DNA from: Actinomycetes bacterium
GTDB lineage: Bacteria; Actinomycetota; Actinomycetes; Propionibacteriales; Nocardioidaceae
Assembly (NCBI GenBank): GCA_023417775.1
Contig: JAEZEJ010000083.1
Span: forward strand, 1-12,100
Direction: 5' to 3'
DNA: 12,100 nucleotides
A program made the position numbers and the translations under genes. Every line of letters starts with the position of its first letter. The first letter of the stretch is position 1. The notes beneath the pieces were generated by a model. The model had not been told where the DNA came from, made no database searches, and saw nothing but the letters and a program-made list of their open reading frames with translations. This document shows positions 6,535 through 12,100 of this stretch, one piece after another.

Positions 6535-7716
6535 TCAGTGCGAGTGGAGCACGCCGCTCAGCTCATTCGGAGCCACGTCGAGCTCGGCGGTCGCGGTGAT
6601 CTCCCCGGAGTCGAGGTCGACCGCGTGCAGCCGCTGGTTCTCCGGGTCGCTCACATAGGCCGTGTGCTCGCGGACGAAGATCGCCGGCCGCGGCTGCTGC
6701 CAGTCGATCGGCTCGGTCCACTCCTCGTCGAGCACCGGGATCGAGTCGACGATCTCGGCGGACTCGGGGTCGATCACGTGGATCGCGCCATCGGTCCCGA
6801 GCACGAGCGCCTCGCCGTCATGGCCGCGAGCCAGTGACCGGAAGGTGTAGCTGGCGGGCAGGTCCACCAGGGTGAGCTCATTGGTGGCCGTGTCGGTCAG
6901 CGACACCTGCGTCGGACGCTCGAGCTCGGCATCGGGGTCCTGCTTGTAGTCGCCGAGCACGACCGAGGACGTCTCCGAACCGGCCTGGTTGCCGATGCGC
7001 CCGTACTCGGTGGGGCTGTCGATCTTGGTGAACTCGCCGTCGGCATAGGTCAACAGGCCGTCCTCGCAGCCGATCACGACCACCTCGTCGCGGGCCGTCG
7101 CCTCGCCGTGCACACCGGGGCACTCCTCCGAGCGCGCGACCTCCTCGCCGTCCGGGTCGACCACCCGGGCGCCGACACGGGCCTCGCTGTCGCCGAGGGA
7201 GGTGAGCAGGTCGCCGTTCTCCAGCACGATCGCGACGCCGTGATGGGCCTCGGGGGTCGAATAGGTCTCGGTCTCGGGCCTCTCGCCGTGGTCGAGGCCG
7301 TGCGGGTCGAAGACCGTGATCTCGCCGGTGCCGTCGGCGAACAACACCGCCTTGTCGGCATGCCGGACGACGTGACCGGGGGTGTCGGCCTCGAACACCA
7401 GATCGGTGAGCTCGCCGCCGACCGCGTCCAGGACCTGGAAGCCCTCGGAGGTCGACACCAGGAGGTGATCGTCCGTGCCGGCCGGGTTGAGGCGGTTGAA
7501 GCCGTCGAGCTCGATGTCCTTCTCCACCTCCAGCGTCTCCCCGTCGAGCAGTAGGACACCGCCGTCGTAGGTGACGGCGATCGGATGGTCGATGGAGCCG
7601 CCACCGTGGTCGTGGTCGTGATCGCCCGCGGTGTCGGACTCCGAGTCGCTGCCGCAGGCGGCGAGTGTCAGGGTCGCGGCGAGCGCGAGCGGCAGGATCG
7701 CGTGTCGTCTGGTCAT
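6535..7716 (-). CDS. aztD: AztD-type zinc metallochaperone, lipoprotein (copy 1)
   Basis: A 393-residue exported protein with a lipobox (LAAC, Cys21) after a basic, hydrophobic signal peptide. A short linker carries a histidine-rich metal motif HDHDH (33-37). The rest is repeated beta-rich segments of the beta-propeller type. Motifs recalled from AztD proteins are present: HVVRH (115-119), EAHHGVAI (156-163), CPGVHGEA (199-206) and the cysteine pair 199/217. In Paracoccus, AztD is a periplasmic chaperone that passes zinc to AztC; in this Gram-positive it should be membrane-anchored on the outside. The ATG at 7716 has an AAGGAG site; the upstream in-frame ATG at 7776 lies inside aztC. It is 28 bp after aztC. 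It lacks the HGDH-type motif found in the second copy. Regulation is presumably by zinc through the operator upstream of aztB. Confidence 0.85.
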   Translation of the reverse strand: MTRRHAILPLALAATLTLAACGSDSESDTAGDHDHDHGGGSIDHPIAVTYDGGVLLLDGETLEVEKDIELDGFNRLNPAGTDDHLLVSTSEGFQVLDAVGGELTDLVFEADTPGHVVRHADKAVLFADGTGEITVFDPHGLDHGERPETETYSTPEAHHGVAIVLENGDLLTSLGDSEARVGARVVDPDGEEVARSEECPGVHGEATARDEVVVIGCEDGLLTYADGEFTKIDSPTEYGRIGNQAGSETSSVVLGDYKQDPDAELERPTQVSLTDTATNELTLVDLPASYTFRSLARGHDGEALVLGTDGAIHVIDPESAEIVDSIPVLDEEWTEPIDWQQPRPAIFVREHTAYVSDPENQRLHAVDLDSGEITATAELDVAPNELSGVLHSH

Positions 7717-7744
7717 GGGTGGTGCTCCTTCATGGATGGGTGGG

Positions 7745-8662
7745 TCAGGACAGAGCGGAGGCGATGGCGTCGGCATTGGCGCGCATCATCCCCAGATAGG
7801 TGGCGGCCTCGCCCTCGGCGGTGAGCGACTCGGAGTACAGCGAGACGACCTCGACATCGATCCCGGCCGTGTCCGCCAGAACCTGGGCGAGTCGGTCCGG
7901 CTGCGAGGAGTCGGCGAAGACCGCGGGCACCCCGTTCTCGGTGATCGCGGTGGCGAGGGAGTCCAGGTCGGCGGCACTCGGGGAGGCGAGGGTGGTGCCG
8001 CTCGGGATCACGGCGCCGACGACCTCGAAGCCGTAGCGATCGGCGAGATAGCCGAGGACGTGGTGATTGGTGACCAGGCTCCGGCGATCGGCGGGGATCT
8101 CGCCGAATGCCGTGCTCAGATGGCGATCGAGGTCGCCGAGCTCGTCGAGATAGGCGGCGACGTCGTCGCCGGGCTCCACGCCCGCGTGCTCCTCGAGAGC
8201 CTCGGCGATGAGCTCGGCCCCCGTGGCCATCCGGTCCGGGTCCGTCCAGAAGTGCGGATCGAGCTGACCGGCGGAGGCTCCCTCCCGGTATTCCAAGGGA
8301 TCGACCAGGTCGCCGACCGCGAGCACCGGTACCCCGTCGGCCGCGGCGGCGTCGACGACGTGCTGCACGCCCTCTTCCAGGCCGAGGCCGTTGCTGACCA
8401 CGAGGTCGGCGTTCTCGACGGCCGCGGCCTGCTGGGCGGAGATCTCGAAGGAGTGCGGGTCGGCCCCGGCCGGCATGAGCACGGTGACCTCGATCTCGTC
8501 GCCGGCCACCTCCTGCACGACATCGCCGAGGATATTGGTGGTGACGACGACTCCGCCGTCCGCGGGACCGCTCGCGCAGGCCGCCAGGGCGGTGACGGAG
8601 AGCGCGAGGCCTCCGGCGACCGCGGCCAGGGATCGGACGCGGCCGCGTCGCCGGGTCACCAT
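7745..8662 (-). CDS. aztC: Zinc ABC transporter substrate-binding lipoprotein AztC
   Basis: A 305-residue cluster A-I solute-binding protein. The signal peptide ends in a lipobox, LAAC, with Cys29 as the lipid anchor. Zinc ligands line up with the family: His70 (PHSFEIS), His137 (LDPHFWTD), His200 or His201 (NHHVLGYLADRYGFE) and Asp251 (FADSSQ). There is no histidine-rich loop between the first and second ligand, unlike ZnuA, as would suit a receptor loaded by a separate AztD chaperone. It captures zinc outside the membrane and delivers it to AztB. The ATG at 8662 overlaps the end of the upstream gene (ATGGTGA) and has a GGAG site; a GTG one codon later is an equally coupled alternative. Manganese binding is less likely given three His plus Asp. 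Confidence 0.92.
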   Translation of the reverse strand: MVTRRRGRVRSLAAVAGGLALSVTALAACASGPADGGVVVTTNILGDVVQEVAGDEIEVTVLMPAGADPHSFEISAQQAAAVENADLVVSNGLGLEEGVQHVVDAAAADGVPVLAVGDLVDPLEYREGASAGQLDPHFWTDPDRMATGAELIAEALEEHAGVEPGDDVAAYLDELGDLDRHLSTAFGEIPADRRSLVTNHHVLGYLADRYGFEVVGAVIPSGTTLASPSAADLDSLATAITENGVPAVFADSSQPDRLAQVLADTAGIDVEVVSLYSESLTAEGEAATYLGMMRANADAIASALS

Positions 8663-9687
8663 CCCGTCTCCACGAGGTGGAGCGGGGCGACATCGCCGGT
8701 CTCGATCTCTCGCGCCACACGGAGGCCGTCCGCGTAGTCGATCTCGTGGACGACGGACTTCTCGGCGTCGTTCACATAGGCCCGGGCGGTGTCGGCGACG
8801 AGGGACGGCGGGATCCGTAGATCGGGATCCTCGACGAGAGGCCGCTCGGCGACCTGCGCGCCGGTCGCGTCGTAGTGCCGCAGCGTGCCGTCCTCGCCGA
8901 GCACGAGCACCCCGAGGTCGGCGCCGAGGGCGACCGCCGCGAGGGGTGAGGGCGTCTCGATGGTCGTCCAGGTCCGGCCGCCGAGGTCGAGGACCGCGAC
9001 CTTCCCGCCCAGTACGGCGGCGAGCTCGGTGGCCCGCGGACGCTGAGCGAGCTCATGGGCGCGCTCCTCGCCGGGATAGGGCACGAGCTCGTCCTCGTCG
9101 CCCTCGCTGACGAGCACGCCGTCGCTGCAGGCGATGACGAGCCGGTCGCCGGTGCGCACCGCGCCCTCGGGCTCCGCGCAGGAGGCGTCGATCTCCTCGC
9201 CGTCAGTCGTGGCCAGCTCGCCGTCCTCCAACGCATCGCGCTCGATCGTCGTGACCGCGCCCTCCTCGTCGACGGCGAGGGTGTCGGAGCCGAAAGCGCC
9301 CACGATGGTGCCGGCCGCGAGGTCGATGTCGCCGACGAGGGCGGCGCCCTGGCGGTAGTAGTGGTTGTGGTCGCCGTGCGGCCAGGTCCAGCTGCCCGCG
9401 TCGAGCACCATCGCCGCGTCGTCTCGGATGCCGTAGACGAATCGTCCGTCGGTCCGCAGCGCGTCGGCCACCAGATCGAAGGTCTCGGTGCCGCCGTCGA
9501 GCAGGTCGATGACCGAGGCCTGTTCACCGTCGGCGATCACCAGACGGTACTGCGCCTCGGCCTCCTCGACGGCGCCCTCGACGTGTCCGTGACCGTGCTG
9601 ATCCCCCGTCTCCTCGTCAGCGGGCGAGGAGCAGGCGGCGACCAGGACGATGCCGGTGGCGGCGAGGAGGGGGCGGAGGGATCTCAT
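8656..9687 (-). CDS. Second AztD-like zinc chaperone lipoprotein (copy 2, divergent)
   Basis: A 343-residue lipoprotein; lipobox VAAC with Cys19. After the anchor comes HGHGH (31-35), then a beta-rich propeller-like body opening with YRLVIADGEQASVIDL (47-62). A second metal-like motif, WPHGDHNHYY, is at 102-111. A cysteine pair (170, 187) corresponds to the pair in copy 1. The family's HHG motif is missing, and the HGEA site appears as PEGA (173-176). It is thus an AztD paralogue with a different histidine set. Its likely role is to bind zinc, or another metal, outside the cell and hand it to AztC. The ATG at 9687 overlaps the aztB stop (ATGA) and follows an AAAGGA site; a longer in-frame start lies inside aztB. 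Function is inferred from fold resemblance and position. Confidence 0.72.
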   Translation of the reverse strand: MRSLRPLLAATGIVLVAACSSPADEETGDQHGHGHVEGAVEEAEAQYRLVIADGEQASVIDLLDGGTETFDLVADALRTDGRFVYGIRDDAAMVLDAGSWTWPHGDHNHYYRQGAALVGDIDLAAGTIVGAFGSDTLAVDEEGAVTTIERDALEDGELATTDGEEIDASCAEPEGAVRTGDRLVIACSDGVLVSEGDEDELVPYPGEERAHELAQRPRATELAAVLGGKVAVLDLGGRTWTTIETPSPLAAVALGADLGVLVLGEDGTLRHYDATGAQVAERPLVEDPDLRIPPSLVADTARAYVNDAEKSVVHEIDYADGLRVAREIETGDVAPLHLVETGW

Positions 9688-10526
9688 GCGGTCCTTTCGA
9701 GGGTGCGGGCGGTGGAGGGCACCGCGGAACGGAGCCCGAGGGCCACGGCGAAGAGGGCGACGGCACAGGCGGTGATCGTGGCGCCCGCCGCGGTTCCGGC
9801 GTGCCAGGAGACGAGCAGCCCGAGGACCACGGCCACGGAGCCGAGCGCGGAGGCGAGGACGATCGCCAGTGAGACGCGGGAGGTCCACAGCACGGCCGCG
9901 GCCGGCGGCGCGATGAGCATGCCGAAGACCAGGAGCGTGCCGACGATGCTGAAGGTGGCGACGATCGCGAGGGTCAGCATCGTCAGCAGCGCGACATGGG
10001 CGAGCTCGGGACGCAGGCCGCTGGTGCGCGCGATCCGGCGGTCGAGGGCGCTGACCAGGAAGGCGCGATGGCCGAGGGCGGTCATCGCGATGATGACCGC
10101 CGTGACGATCGCGAGGGTCACGAGATCGCCCCGCTGCACCGCCAGCACCTCGCCGAAGAGGAAGGCGGTGATGTCGACGGCGAAGGACCCCGAAGCCGAG
10201 ACGATGATGACCCCGGCCGCGAGCATCCCGACGAAGAGCAGGCCGATGGTGGTGTCGGTGCCCAGCCGGCGGTGGCGTTGCAATGCCGAGACGCCCACGG
10301 CCATGAGCGCGGCGGCGAGGCCCGCGCCGAGGCTGAGGCTGACGCCCGCCAGGGAGGCGAGGGCGACGCCGGGCAGCATGCCGTGGGACATCGCATCGCC
10401 CAGGAAGGCCATGCCACGCAGCACCACCCAGGTTCCGGCGCAGGCGCAGGCGACGGCCACGAGGAGTCCCGCGATCGCGGCGCGGCCGACGAAGCTCACG
10501 GCGAAGGGGTCGGTCAGAACAGTCAT
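9684..10526 (-). CDS. aztB: Zinc ABC transporter permease AztB (ABC-3 family)
   Basis: A 280-residue integral membrane protein of the ZnuB/MntB family, with about seven to eight hydrophobic segments. Characteristic stretches are TWVVLRGMAFLGDAMSHGML (32-51), a GLLFVG segment near 94-99, and IVGTLLVFGMLIAPPAAAVL in the second half. The GDAMSHG loop is the usual contact with the ATPase in this family. It forms the channel that takes zinc from AztC into the cytoplasm, powered by AztA. The ATG at 10526 has no strong ribosome site, and a TAGAGT box (10540-10535) lies close enough to start transcription within about 2 nt of it, so it may be leaderless. It is the first gene of the minus-strand azt arm and is divergent from aztA across the Zur-type operator. 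Confidence 0.93.
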   Translation of the reverse strand: MTVLTDPFAVSFVGRAAIAGLLVAVACACAGTWVVLRGMAFLGDAMSHGMLPGVALASLAGVSLSLGAGLAAALMAVGVSALQRHRRLGTDTTIGLLFVGMLAAGVIIVSASGSFAVDITAFLFGEVLAVQRGDLVTLAIVTAVIIAMTALGHRAFLVSALDRRIARTSGLRPELAHVALLTMLTLAIVATFSIVGTLLVFGMLIAPPAAAVLWTSRVSLAIVLASALGSVAVVLGLLVSWHAGTAAGATITACAVALFAVALGLRSAVPSTARTLERTA

Positions 10527-10534
10527 CGGCGGTG

Positions 10535-10547
10535 ACTCTACAATGTA
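10535..10547 (-). promoter_or_regulatory. Candidate -10 boxes for the aztB arm
   Basis: On the minus strand TACATT (10547-10542) and TAGAGT (10540-10535) both fit the -10 pattern. The first would start near 10535 and the second near 10528, almost at the aztB ATG. The palindrome at 10548-10564 would occupy the -35/spacer region of either. Confidence 0.35.
10539..10544 (+). promoter_or_regulatory. -10 box for aztA
   Basis: TACAAT on the plus strand is a good -10 hexamer; transcription would begin near 10551, inside the palindrome at 10548-10564, so a bound repressor would block initiation. The -35 region is not obvious. Confidence 0.5.
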
Positions 10548-10564
10548 ATGAGAACCGTTCTCAT
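10548..10564. promoter_or_regulatory. Probable Zur operator between aztA and aztB
   Basis: ATGAGAACCGTTCTCAT is a perfect inverted repeat of 8+1+8 bases. Its core TGAGAACCGTTCTCA has the same 7-1-7 layout as the Zur box recalled from actinobacteria (TGAAAATGATTTTCA type). It covers the predicted aztA transcription start and lies just upstream of the aztB -10 boxes, so one dimeric repressor could shut both arms. Zur as the binder is inferred from the zinc-uptake genes on both sides; a Fur-family relative is the alternative. Confidence 0.82.
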
Positions 10565-10575
10565 GAGGGGGTCTG

Positions 10576-11211
10576 GTGATCGAGGTCCGCGAGGTGCACG
10601 CCGGCTACGGACGGCAGGAGGTGCTGCGAGGGGTGAGCTGGTGCTTCCCCGCCGGGAAGGTGACGGCGCTGCGTGGCTCGAACGGATCGGGCAAGACGAC
10701 GCTGCTCGATGTCATGGCCGGGATCAGCGCGCCGGCCCGGGGCCAGGTGGTGCGTCCCGCGGGCGGGATCGCCTACGTCCCGCAGCGCACGCACATCGAT
10801 CCGCGGCTGCCGCTCACCGTCCGCGATGTCGTGACCATGGGCGCCTGGCAGCGTCGGGGGCCGTGGCGTCGAGTGGGCCGTGAGGACCGCGATGCGGTGC
10901 GGAGCGCGATGGAGGATCTCGGCATCGCCCATCTGGCTCGTCGTCGGCTCGACGAGCTCTCCGGCGGCCAGGTCCAGCGCAGCCTGGTGGCGCGGGCGAT
11001 CGTCTGCGATGCCCCGGTCATGGTGCTCGACGAGCCGATGTCGGGGCTCGACCTCGCGGTCCGCCGGGAGCTCAGCGAGGTGCTGCGGCGCGTCGCGGCC
11101 AGCGGGAGGGCCGTGGTGCAGGCGACCCACGATGCCGAGGCGGCGCAGGCGAGCGACGAGGTCGTCACCCTCGTCGACGGCCTCCTCCAGGGTCCCTCGC
11201 CGGTCGAGTAG
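10576..11211 (+). CDS. aztA: Zinc ABC transporter ATP-binding protein AztA
   Basis: A 211-residue ABC ATPase with every core motif: Walker A GSNGSGKTT (34-42), Q-loop Gln70 (YVPQ), signature LSGGQ (128-132), Walker B VMVLDE (148-153) followed by the D-loop MSGLD, and H-loop His185 (QATHD). It powers zinc uptake through AztB. The start is GTG at 10576, preceded by a GAGGGGG site (10565-10571); upstream ATG codons at 10548 and 10563 are out of frame and lie in the operator. It is shorter than a typical ZnuC because the C-terminal extension is missing, which is normal for compact metal ATPases. It is transcribed away from aztB, with the palindrome between them. Two hairpins follow the stop codon. 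Confidence 0.93.
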   Translation: MIEVREVHAGYGRQEVLRGVSWCFPAGKVTALRGSNGSGKTTLLDVMAGISAPARGQVVRPAGGIAYVPQRTHIDPRLPLTVRDVVTMGAWQRRGPWRRVGREDRDAVRSAMEDLGIAHLARRRLDELSGGQVQRSLVARAIVCDAPVMVLDEPMSGLDLAVRRELSEVLRRVAASGRAVVQATHDAEAAQASDEVVTLVDGLLQGPSPVE

Positions 11212-11214
11212 CCC

Positions 11215-11231
11215 CGTCCGCTCTGCGGGCG
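11215..11231 (+). terminator. Hairpin after aztA
   Basis: CGTCCGC and GCGGGCG form a 7-bp stem (one G-T pair) with a TCT loop, starting four bases after the aztA stop. A second perfect 7-bp inverted repeat, CCAGCGC/GCGCTGG (11244-11250 and 11265-11271), follows. Neither has a T-run. Together they occupy most of the gap before the next gene. Confidence 0.45.
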
Positions 11232-11323
11232 CGGCGATGGAGGCCAGCGCACCAGGGGCGAGCCGCGCTGGAGCGAGGCCACGACAGTGAAGGTGATTCC
11301 GGCCTCTCTCCCGGGTGGTCGCG

Positions 11324-11338
11324 TAGCCTGCGGGCATG
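11324..11338 (+). promoter_or_regulatory. Candidate leaderless promoter of the FhuF-like gene
   Basis: TAGCCT (11324-11329) fits TAnnnT and ends 7 nt before the A of the ATG at 11336. No ribosome site precedes the ATG. This repeats the arrangement seen upstream of cobL. Confidence 0.35.
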
Positions 11339-11977
11339 GACGCTCTCGCCGGTCTCGGGCCGTATTTCGCGGTCGAGCGGGAGCCCGCACCGGACGGCTG
11401 GCTGCCCCTGGACGATCTGCGCGACGAGCTCCTCGCCGCCCGCGTCGCCCACACACGGCGATCTCTGGCCGAGCGCGCCCGCAGCGAGGTCGAGGACCGG
11501 ATCGCCGCCTCGATCATGTCGCTCGGCCTCTTCGCGCGTCTCGTCTCACCGGTCCTGGGATCGCTCGCTCTGCACGCGCAGCCACCCCGCATCGACCTCG
11601 TGACGACCCGCTGGCGACCGGTCGAGTCCGGGCCGTGGCCGATCGCGGTGGAGCCGGGCGCGCCCCGCACCCTCGACGAGGTGATCACCGAGGTCATCGG
11701 TCCGCTCAGCGATCGCCTCGCGGCCGGTTTCTCGCTCTCGCGCACCATCCTGGACGGCAACGCGGCGTCGGCTGTCTTCGGCGCCGTGGCGATGCTGCGC
11801 CGTCTGGGGACTGCTGATGCCGGCCGGGCGGCCGACACCGCCCTGGGCAGCCTCGCCGGGGGCCCGCTGCGCGGTGCCGGCAAGGTGGAGGGCGGCTTCG
11901 TCCGCGCCTCGTGCTGCCTGTACTACCGGCTGCCCGGTGGCGGCTACTGCGGCGACTGCGTGCTCGCCGCCCGCTGA
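11336..11977 (+). CDS. FhuF-like (2Fe-2S)-binding protein
   Basis: A 213-residue soluble protein with no signal peptide. The C-terminus carries ASCCLYYRLPGGGYCGDCVL (191-210), giving Cys193, Cys194, Cys205 and Cys208 in the CC-x10-C-x2-C spacing that binds the unusual [2Fe-2S] cluster of FhuF-type ferric-siderophore reductases. The N-terminal body is poorly conserved, as usual for this family. The known role of FhuF is reductive release of iron from hydroxamate siderophores in the cytoplasm; the substrate here is unknown, and no siderophore genes are visible. The ATG at 11336 is preceded by a -10 box suggesting leaderless expression. Its neighbours are the zinc importer on the left and a cobalamin riboswitch starting just after its stop codon, so a link to metal handling is plausible but not shown. 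Confidence 0.8.
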   Translation: MDALAGLGPYFAVEREPAPDGWLPLDDLRDELLAARVAHTRRSLAERARSEVEDRIAASIMSLGLFARLVSPVLGSLALHAQPPRIDLVTTRWRPVESGPWPIAVEPGAPRTLDEVITEVIGPLSDRLAAGFSLSRTILDGNAASAVFGAVAMLRRLGTADAGRAADTALGSLAGGPLRGAGKVEGGFVRASCCLYYRLPGGGYCGDCVLAAR

Positions 11978-11982
11978 GCCGC

Positions 11983-11991
11983 TGCTAGAGT
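11983..11991 (+). promoter_or_regulatory. Extended -10 promoter for the right-hand riboswitch
   Basis: TGCTAGAGT is an extended -10 element (TG, one base, then TAGAGT) placed just after the stop of the FhuF-like gene. Transcription would begin near 11998, just before the conserved riboswitch core. No clear -35. Confidence 0.5.
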
Positions 11992-11997
11992 GCGAGC

Positions 11998-12100
11998 GCC
12001 AGTCGTGCTCGGTTGAGCCAGGGAACCCGGTGTGAGTCCGGGACTGACGCGCAGCGGTGAGGGTGACGGGCGGAGCGGATGCCACTGGGCCTGGGGGTCC
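11998..12100 (+). promoter_or_regulatory. Cobalamin riboswitch (5' part, cut by the window edge)
   Basis: The core GGGAACCCGGTGTGAGTCCG (12021-12040) is followed by GGACTGACGCGCAGCGGTGA (12041-12060) and then GCCACTGGGCC (12081-12091), the peripheral-arm motif of class I cobalamin riboswitches. The B12 box and the 3' P1 strand must lie beyond base 12100. The controlled gene is outside the window; cobalt or B12 transport genes, or cobN, are common targets. This riboswitch carries the arm that the one at 190-300 lacks. Confidence 0.9.

Noticed and set aside
11285..11300. Possible second Zur-like box (TGAAGGTGATTCC) upstream of the FhuF-like gene
   Set aside because: Only three base pairs on each side are symmetric; too weak next to the perfect palindrome at 10548-10564.
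1..12100. CRISPR arrays, tRNA or rRNA genes, insertion sequences, phage genes
   Set aside because: No regularly spaced repeats, tRNA-like cloverleafs, transposase-like proteins or terminal inverted repeats were seen.

Overview
The window is very GC-rich, has overlapping stop/start codons (ATGA, GTGA), GTG starts and several genes whose start codon sits about 7 nt after a TAnnnT box (leaderless style). Together with the gene content (fused CobL and CobIJ, a magnesium-chelatase-type cobaltochelatase subunit, an AztABCD zinc importer) this points to an actinobacterium, probably in the Micrococcales. Genus is not determinable by eye; a Brachybacterium-like organism is a guess.

Layout, left to right. 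(1) 1-300: the first 46 codons of a minus-strand MoxR/BchI-type AAA+ chelatase gene behind a compact cobalamin riboswitch. (2) 399-1240: a minus-strand short-chain dehydrogenase with a one-base C-terminal frameshift, followed by a strong hairpin and preceded by a candidate operator palindrome. (3) 1296-3247: cobL and cobM on plus, overlapping. (4) 3321-6407: cobG-cobH-cobIJ on minus, converging on cobM. (5) 6516-10526: minus-strand aztB, aztD (second copy), aztC, aztD (first copy). (6) 10535-10580: a divergent Zur-type control region. (7) 10576-11211: aztA on plus. (8) 11336-11977: a FhuF-like [2Fe-2S] protein. (9) 11986-12100: promoter and 5' part of a second cobalamin riboswitch, pointing out of the window.

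The corrin genes cover much of the middle of the oxygen-dependent route: CobI (C20 methylation), CobG (ring oxidation), CobJ (C17 methylation and ring contraction), CobM (C11), CobL (C5/C15 methylation and decarboxylation) and CobH (methyl migration to hydrogenobyrinate). CobK, CobB, CobN and the adenosylation and nucleotide-loop genes are not in the window. CobG lacks the C-terminal cysteine domain expected to hold its [4Fe-4S]/siroheme centre. The two riboswitches face outward, so within this window they do not control the cob methyltransferase genes.

The azt block is a complete high-affinity zinc importer: ATPase (AztA), permease (AztB), lipoprotein solute-binding protein (AztC) and two different AztD-like zinc chaperone lipoproteins. 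The two AztD copies seem to keep complementary subsets of the family's histidine motifs. A perfect 8+1+8 palindrome between aztA and aztB is the likely Zur operator for both arms.
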